A stretch of 64,000 bases of DNA from VRUE01 sp963774555 (lineage in GTDB: Bacteria; Actinomycetota; Thermoleophilia; Solirubrobacterales; 70-9). Under the pieces are notes generated by a model. That model ran no database searches. It was not told where the DNA came from and worked only from the letters and a program-made list of their open reading frames with translations. The stretch lies in contig CAVZFL010000002.1 of NCBI GenBank assembly GCA_963774555.1, forward strand, positions 992,001 through 1,056,000, written 5' to 3'. Position numbers and translations under genes: made by a program. Shown here piece after piece: positions 59,393-64,000 of this stretch (its first letter is position 1; the number at the start of each line of letters is the position of its first letter).

Positions 59393-60757
59393 ATGAGCGA
59401 CTTCACCGGACTGTCGATCGCCGGCAGCATCGTCACCCCGAGCGACCCCGACTGGGATCAGGCGCGAGCCGCCTGGAACCTCGCCGCCGACCAGCAGCCA
59501 GAGGCGGTCGCCCTGGTCGAGAGTGGCGAGGACATCGCCAAGGTGGCGCGATTCGCCGCCGAGAACGACCTGCGGGTCGCCGGCCAGGGCACAGGTCACG
59601 GCGCCGTGGCGCTCGGCTCGCTCGAGGGCACGATCCTGGTCAAGACCGAGCGCATGCGCGGGGTCGAGGTCGACCCCGACGCGCAGACCGCGCGGGTCGA
59701 GGCCGGCGTCCTCGTGCTCGAGCTGAGCCAGGCGGCTCAGCAGCACGGCCTCAGCTCGCTGCCGGGCTCCTCGCCCGACGTCGGCGTCACCGGCTACACG
59801 CTCGGCGGCGGCCTCAGCTGGCTCGGCCGGCGCTACGGCTTCGCCTGCAACCGCGTGCGCGCGATCGAGGTCGTCACCGCCGACGGCGAGCAGCGCACGG
59901 TCGACGCCGAGAGCGACCCCGACCTCTTCTGGGCCCTGCGCGGCGGCGGGGGCGGCTACGCGCTCGTCGTCGCCCTGCACCTGAACCTGGTGCCAATCTC
60001 CGAGATCTACGCCGGCGCGCTCGTCTTCCCGGCCGAGCTCGGCGCCGACGCCGTGCGCGCCTACCGCGACTGGGCCGCCGGTGTCTCCGACGACGTCACC
60101 TCGGTCGTCCGCTTCATCACCCCGCCGCCGCTTCCCGACGTGCCCGAGCCGATCCGCGGCCGGCCCCTGCTGACGATCGACGGCGCCTGCATCGGCAGCC
60201 AGAGCGAGGGCGAAGCGGCGGTGGCGCCGCTGCGCGAGCTGGGCGAGACGATCATGGACACCTGGGGTCAGATCCCGGCCGAGGGCCTCTGCCGGATCCA
60301 CATGGACCCGGAGAACCCGGTGCCGGGTCTGGGCCATCACGCCCTCCTGCGCGAGTTGCCCAACGAGGCGATCGACGCCTTCGCCGGCGTCTCCGGCCCG
60401 GGGTCGGACTCGCCGCTGCTGCTGACCGAGCTGCGCCACCTCGGCGGCGCCCTGTCCCGCCCCGACGAAAACGGCGGCGCCCTCGACCACATCGACGCCG
60501 GCTTCGCCCTCTTCGGCGTCGGCATGCTGATGAGCCCCGAGACGGGCCAGGCGATCGACTCCCACCTCGACCGCGTCACCGAGGCGATGCAGCCGTGGGC
60601 GGCCGACGGCGGCTACTTCAACTTCGCCGAGCGCCCCTGCGACGCCGACGCGATCCTCCCGCCAGAGGTCTGCGCCCGCCTGGCCGAGGTCAGCCGCCGC
60701 TACGACCCCGACAACCGCATCGTCTCCAACCACGCGGTGGCGATCAGCCCGGCATGA
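59393..60757 (+). CDS. FAD-linked oxidase (BBE-like)
   Basis: A 454-residue flavoenzyme, start at the ATG at 59393 after GGAGG. The N-terminal PCMH-type FAD domain has AGQGTGHGAVALGSLEGTIL (His for covalent FAD) and SPDVGVTGYTLGGGLSWLGR, RALRGGGGGYALVVALHLNL. The C-terminal BBE motif is NRIVSNHAV with a preceding YDPD. No second Cys for bicovalent flavin is seen. Such enzymes oxidise alcohols or sugars with H2O2 release. Next to rpiA, perhaps co-transcribed. Confidence 0.88.
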   Translation: MSDFTGLSIAGSIVTPSDPDWDQARAAWNLAADQQPEAVALVESGEDIAKVARFAAENDLRVAGQGTGHGAVALGSLEGTILVKTERMRGVEVDPDAQTARVEAGVLVLELSQAAQQHGLSSLPGSSPDVGVTGYTLGGGLSWLGRRYGFACNRVRAIEVVTADGEQRTVDAESDPDLFWALRGGGGGYALVVALHLNLVPISEIYAGALVFPAELGADAVRAYRDWAAGVSDDVTSVVRFITPPPLPDVPEPIRGRPLLTIDGACIGSQSEGEAAVAPLRELGETIMDTWGQIPAEGLCRIHMDPENPVPGLGHHALLRELPNEAIDAFAGVSGPGSDSPLLLTELRHLGGALSRPDENGGALDHIDAGFALFGVGMLMSPETGQAIDSHLDRVTEAMQPWAADGGYFNFAERPCDADAILPPEVCARLAEVSRRYDPDNRIVSNHAVAISPA

Positions 60758-60771
60758 CGGGGGCACACCAC

Positions 60772-60803
60772 CGCCATAGTGGTACATTTGACCCACTATG
60801 GCG
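60772..60803. promoter_or_regulatory. 11-bp inverted repeat overlapping a start codon
   Basis: CGCCATAGTGG (60772-60782) and CCACTATGGCG (60793-60803) are perfect arms around 10 bp. The ATG of the 60798 gene sits inside the right arm, so a protein bound here would block both transcription and start access. Confidence 0.65.
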
Positions 60804-61307
60804 TATGTCGTCCCAACACGTAAGGGCGCCTACGAGATCCGGGAGTCGGAAAACACGCCCAAGGGCCCACGCAGTCGCACCCTCGTCCCCTTTCGCGAGC
60901 TGACCGACGAGGTCATCGAGAAGGCCAGGGAGAAGGCATCCAACCCACCGAGCCGTGAGGAGCTTCGCCGCGCGGCGCGGCGAGCCGGCGCGCCGGTCGC
61001 ACGGCCGCCAGTAGAACAGGCAGCCCGAGAGCTGATAGCCGAACTGGCCAAAGGTCACCGCCTCGATCCGACCCTGCGACAGATCCTCACCGAATTGCTT
61101 CAAAAGGGCCACCGAGAGGCTGCTGCCGATGCGTCACCTGCCAACGAGGCGGCCCGTTCGGTTGCAATTTGGATGGCAGCCACTCCCGAGGAACGGGGTC
61201 GCGCACTGGTCGATCTCCTCCTCCTCGCGGATGCGCTCCCCTCCGGCGGCAGGCAGGGCAAGCCGCTCGATTTCCCGCGTCTCAACTCGACGGGAAGTCA
61301 TGACTGA
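60798..61307 (+). CDS. Antitoxin-like protein of an AbiEii-type pair (169 aa)
   Basis: Starts MAYVVPTRKGAYEIRESENT in an operator-like repeat. The N-terminal YVVPTRKGAYEIRESE segment could be DNA contacting, and most of the rest is helical with basic and hydrophobic heptads (VEQAARELIAELAKGHRLDP and IWMAATPEERGRALVDLLLL). Its stop overlaps the next gene's start by 8 bp. The pairing with a nucleotidyltransferase implies an antitoxin, but I do not recognise the family. Confidence 0.6.
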   Translation: MAYVVPTRKGAYEIRESENTPKGPRSRTLVPFRELTDEVIEKAREKASNPPSREELRRAARRAGAPVARPPVEQAARELIAELAKGHRLDPTLRQILTELLQKGHREAAADASPANEAARSVAIWMAATPEERGRALVDLLLLADALPSGGRQGKPLDFPRLNSTGSHD

Positions 61308-61890
61308 TCCTCGCCCGATCTCGCCAGGCGCGGAAGAGCCAAGCCTCCCCGAGAAGGTCATCGCGATCCACGAAACGCTCGCTGAGCTGCGCGTCCCCCA
61401 TGCACTCGGTGGAGCGCTCGCACTCGCCTACTACGCAGACCCGCGGGCGACGATCGATATCGACATCAACGTGTTTCTCCCTGCCGATCAGAGCCAGCGT
61501 GTGATCGACGGGCTCGGCGAGCTCGGCATCGACTCGGACGCGCTCGACAAAGCGGCCATGGAACGTGACGGGCAATGCCGGCTCTGGTGGGGAAACAACG
61601 CGGTCGATCTCTTCTTCGCCTACGACCCATTCCACGAGGAGATGCGCAAGCAGAGCCGCCGGGCTCCCTTCGCAGGCATGATGATCCCGATCCTTGCACC
61701 GGAGCATCTGGCCGTTTGCAAGGCGGTGTTCGACCGTCGCAAGGATTGGATGGACATCGAGCAGATGCTGATCGCGACGGACGATCTCGACGTCGCGGCG
61801 ATCGAAAGCTGGTTGGAGCGGATGGTCGGCGAGGACGATCCTCGTCTGGAGCGTCTGCGGGCGCTTAAGGCAACGCCTTTGAGTGGCTAG
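61300..61890 (+). CDS. Nucleotidyltransferase-fold toxin-like protein (AbiEii-type)
   Basis: A 196-residue protein. The nucleotidyltransferase signature is HALGGALALAYYADPRATID with IDINVFLPADQ (DxD) completing the metal site. Central CRLWWGNNAVDLFFAYDPF and HLAVCKAVFDRRKDWMDIEQ complete an AbiEii/MNT-like fold. Such toxins add NMP or CMP to tRNA or proteins. It shares 4 bp of stop region with the convergent PIN gene. I call it toxin-like because of coupling to an upstream partner and an operator at the operon start. Confidence 0.75.
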   Translation: MTDPRPISPGAEEPSLPEKVIAIHETLAELRVPHALGGALALAYYADPRATIDIDINVFLPADQSQRVIDGLGELGIDSDALDKAAMERDGQCRLWWGNNAVDLFFAYDPFHEEMRKQSRRAPFAGMMIPILAPEHLAVCKAVFDRRKDWMDIEQMLIATDDLDVAAIESWLERMVGEDDPRLERLRALKATPLSG

Positions 61891-62318
61891 TCGGCGTTCT
61901 CGAAAGCCGCGCTGAGCCTGACTGCCAAGCCAGGCTCGATCAGGTCGCTGTCGGCGGAGAGCAGGCTGCGGTCGACGCGGCGGGCGATTGCGGCATATGA
62001 AGCGTCGTAGAAGGTGAGGTCGTGAGCCAGGGCCAGCTCGGCAGCGGGCTGGTGGTCCTCCGGGAGGAACTCGAGCGGGTCGCCGCAGATCTCGCGGAGC
62101 AGATCGAGCGCGGTGGCGATCTTTTCGGCCGACCAGCCGGAATGGATCGTGAGCACGTTGCCGACCTCGTGCACGGCAAGCGCCGTGGTCCTCATCGCCA
62201 GCCGCCCGATCGCAGCCCGGGCCAGCTCGCCGTCGGGCTCACGCTCGACCGGGAGGAACCACTTGACCGCGACGCTGGCGTCGACGAGCCAGGCGCCGGT
62301 TGAAGAAGGAGGGTTCAC
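61887..62318 (-). CDS. VapC-like PIN-domain toxin
   Basis: A 143-residue PIN protein from a GTG at 62318 that overlaps the antitoxin stop (GTGA). First Asp in WLVDASVAVKWFLPVE, conserved Glu in LAVHEVGNVLTIHSGW, then DLTFYDASYAAIARRVDRSL and LLSADSDLIE complete the acidic set. Converges on the AbiEii-type gene with a 4-bp stop overlap. Confidence 0.87.
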   Translation of the reverse strand: MNPPSSTGAWLVDASVAVKWFLPVEREPDGELARAAIGRLAMRTTALAVHEVGNVLTIHSGWSAEKIATALDLLREICGDPLEFLPEDHQPAAELALAHDLTFYDASYAAIARRVDRSLLSADSDLIEPGLAVRLSAAFENAD

Positions 62319-62551
62319 GTGTCGCGGCGGCGATCGGCGCGAATCATGGCGGCAGCGTCGACGGGGCCGGCCCAGGTCGCGCTGATTGCGTCGAGGTCGG
62401 CAAGAAGCGTGTCGCGATCCCGCCGGAGCAAGCCGAGCTCACGTCGGGCAGCGTCCTGGAGGAGGGCGCTGCGAGTCGTCTTGCGACGCGTGACCTCGGC
62501 GTCGAGGGCACCGAGGAGGGCATCGGGGATTGAGACCATGACCTTGGCCAT
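62315..62551 (-). CDS. Ribbon-helix-helix antitoxin
   Basis: A 78-residue protein starting MAKVMVSIPDALLGALDAEV. The strand KVMVSIPD followed by two helices (LLGALDAEVTRRKTTRSALL) is a ribbon-helix-helix DNA-binding domain. A helical tail with arginines binds the toxin. GTATATAC at 62559-62566 lies upstream of the start and is a possible -10 or operator. Confidence 0.83.
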   Translation of the reverse strand: MAKVMVSIPDALLGALDAEVTRRKTTRSALLQDAARRELGLLRRDRDTLLADLDAISATWAGPVDAAAMIRADRRRDT

Positions 62552-62653
62552 TGTCCGAGTATATACCTGCGGCAATACTGAAATTGGTGCTTGGGCCGTT
62601 GCCATTGCCTACATAAGGCAACAGCCGCGAAAACTCTCCCCCCTGCCGGCCCG

Positions 62654-63325
62654 CTATTCGGGCGAAGCGGCCTCGTCGGCGACCACGGTCATGCGCTCGT
62701 TCTCGACCCGGCCGGCCGGGATCGAGGTGTCGCCAGCGAGCAGTTTTCTCAGGGCCTCGACCTTGTCGGGGCCGGTGACGAGCCAGACGATCCGGCGGGC
62801 GGAGTCGAGGGCGGGATAGGTGAGGGTCATGCGGCGGTGGCCCTGGTAGACGGACTCGGTGAGGGCGACGCGGCGGTCGCGGACCTCGAGCACGGGATCG
62901 CCGGGGACGAGCGAGGCGGTGTGGCCGTCGGGGCCGAGGCCGAGGTGGACGCAGTCGAGCGGGTCGGGCAGGGTGTTTTCGTAGTCGTGGGCGGCTCCGT
63001 CGAGGTCGCGCTGGGTGACCGGCATCGGTCGCAGGGTCGCCTGGTGGTCCATCGAGAGGCCGAGGACCATGTGGGTGAGGTTGCGCTCCTCGCTGCCCGG
63101 CGAGGCGATCCGCTCGTCGACCTGGAACAGCTCGGCGTTGGGCCAGGGCATCTGCTCTTCTTCGCCGAGGATTGCCAGCATCGCCCAGGGGCTGCGGCCG
63201 CCGCTCATCGCAAACGAGAAGGTGTTGCGCTCGGCAACCGAGGCGGATCCGGCGGCGGCGATCAGCTCGGCGGCACGGCGCGCCGCCGCCTTTTCGTCGG
63301 CGCAGACCTCGAGATCGATCGCCAC
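62654..63325 (-). CDS. pgl: 6-phosphogluconolactonase
   Basis: A 223-residue protein of the glucosamine/6-phosphogluconolactonase fold. The phosphate motif FAMSGGRSPWAMLAIL, FQVDERIASPGSEERNLTHM and the catalytic HLGLGPDGHTASLVPGD are present. It hydrolyses 6-phosphoglucono-1,5-lactone, between glucose-6-P dehydrogenase and the Gnd next to it. It starts 6 bp downstream of gnd. Confidence 0.94.
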   Translation of the reverse strand: MAIDLEVCADEKAAARRAAELIAAAGSASVAERNTFSFAMSGGRSPWAMLAILGEEEQMPWPNAELFQVDERIASPGSEERNLTHMVLGLSMDHQATLRPMPVTQRDLDGAAHDYENTLPDPLDCVHLGLGPDGHTASLVPGDPVLEVRDRRVALTESVYQGHRRMTLTYPALDSARRIVWLVTGPDKVEALRKLLAGDTSIPAGRVENERMTVVADEAASPE

Positions 63326-63331
63326 GACTGC

Positions 63332-64000
63332 CTAGGACGGCTTCTCGTCGTGGCCGCCGAACTGCTTGCGCATGGCGGAGAGCACCTTGTCGGCGAAGTC
63401 GTCGAGGCCGCGCGAGGCGAAGCGCTCGTAGAGCGCGGTGGTGAGCACCGGCGCAGGCACGCCCTCGTCGATCGCGGCGATCGAGGTCCAGCGGCCCTCG
63501 CCGGAGTCCGAGACCCGGCCGGCGAACTCGGAGAGGTCGGCGGATTCCTGCATCGAGGCGGCGGTCAGGTCGAGCAGCCAGGAGCCGATCACGCTGCCGC
63601 GCCGCCAGACCTCGGTCACCTCGGGCAGGTCGAGGTCGTACTGGTAGTACTCGGGCTGCTCCATCGGCGCCGTCTCGGCGTCGGCCTCGCGCTGGACCTT
63701 GCCGGCGTTGGCGTTCTTGAGGATGTTGAGGCCCTCGGCGTAGGCGGCCATCACGCCGTACTCGATCCCGTTGTGCACCATCTTCACGAAGTGCCCGGCG
63801 CCGTTGGGGCCGCAGTGCAGGTAGCCGTTCTCGGCGGGCGAGACGTCGCCCGAGCGCCCCGGCGTGCGCTCGGCCGACTCGACCCCGGGCGCCAGCGAGG
63901 CGAAGACCGGATCGAGCCGCTGCACGGCGCCATCGGGGCCGCCGATCATCAGGCAGTAGCCGCGCTCGAGGCCGAAGACGCCGCCGCTGGTGCCGCAGTC
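63332..64000 (-). CDS. gnd: 6-phosphogluconate dehydrogenase, C-terminal part (runs off window)
   Basis: The frame is open to the right edge, giving the last 222 residues. Visible are DCGTSGGVFGLERGYCLMIG, NGYLHCGPNGAGHFVKMVHN with the catalytic Lys, GIEYGVMAAYAEGLNILKNA and TSIAAIDEGVPAPVLTTALY. This is the short, decarboxylating type (YqeC-like). It converts 6-phosphogluconate to ribulose-5-P with NAD(P)H formation. Upstream end and promoter are outside the window. Confidence 0.94.
   Translation of the reverse strand, partial: DCGTSGGVFGLERGYCLMIGGPDGAVQRLDPVFASLAPGVESAERTPGRSGDVSPAENGYLHCGPNGAGHFVKMVHNGIEYGVMAAYAEGLNILKNANAGKVQREADAETAPMEQPEYYQYDLDLPEVTEVWRRGSVIGSWLLDLTAASMQESADLSEFAGRVSDSGEGRWTSIAAIDEGVPAPVLTTALYERFASRGLDDFADKVLSAMRKQFGGHDEKPS

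Overview
The window is high-GC DNA with actinobacterial features: SD-preceded ATG/GTG starts, many 4-bp gene overlaps, a Ser/Thr kinase with an extracytoplasmic propeller, cytochrome bd, and a pentose-phosphate cluster. Several large secreted proteins of a type I associate with Thermoleophilia/Solirubrobacterales point to that class. The genus is not decidable by eye. Core chromosome alternates with tRNA-associated islands in several states of decay.

Left part (1-12,000). A partial DprA-like gene is followed by a relic element bounded by exact 43-bp repeats (488-530 and 2745-2787). The right repeat is the 3' half of an unusual tRNA with a Glu(UUC) anticodon; the relic keeps a VapBC-type module, one unknown gene and an integrase stump. 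After an acyl-CoA dehydrogenase comes a second decayed stretch with relaxase debris and an ArsR-like regulator, ending at tRNA-Thr. Then follow a secreted trypsin-like protease, two secreted unknowns, tRNA-Ser(CGA) and a BcsA-like PilZ glycosyltransferase.

Main island (about 12,074 to 28,000-31,000; right end not located). It begins at tRNA-Ser(GGA) with a large serine integrase. Next are an XRE regulator, an orphan beta-class methyltransferase, a replication-relaxation protein and a VirD4/TraG-like ATPase. Two promoters share a GTTGCG-N4-CGCAAC operator-like motif. Cargo includes a short peptide plus ThiF/E1-like enzyme plus membrane protein, an 0.8-kb tandem duplication of a membrane/secreted gene pair, and a visibly lower-GC three-gene operon (ArgG-like PP-loop ATPase, isochorismatase-family hydrolase, two-helix membrane protein). 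A peptidase-like unknown, a two-helix membrane protein with a 46-codon acidic companion, and a VapBC-type module follow. I regard the ArgG-like operon and the peptide/ThiF locus as the best candidates for undescribed systems.

Right part (31,000-64,000). This is mostly core: tadA, a subtilase, an IS110-family element with a possible bridge-RNA region, a universal stress protein, an MBL-fold hydrolase and a large membrane protein carrying a perfect palindrome inside its coding sequence. A fatty-acid desaturase and cyclopropane synthase follow, then an operon joining a large secreted protein to an MMPL transporter. A tight leftward run tkt-tal-pgi-cydA-cydB-HAD links the non-oxidative pentose-phosphate pathway to cytochrome bd. 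Beyond it lie a kinase with a frame-broken propeller, a TolB-like propeller, an FHA/HTH protein, rpiA, an FAD-linked oxidase, two toxin-antitoxin-like pairs, pgl and a partial gnd. Palindromic REP-like intergenic elements recur at 11.9, 54.7, 57.9 and 58.6 kb.
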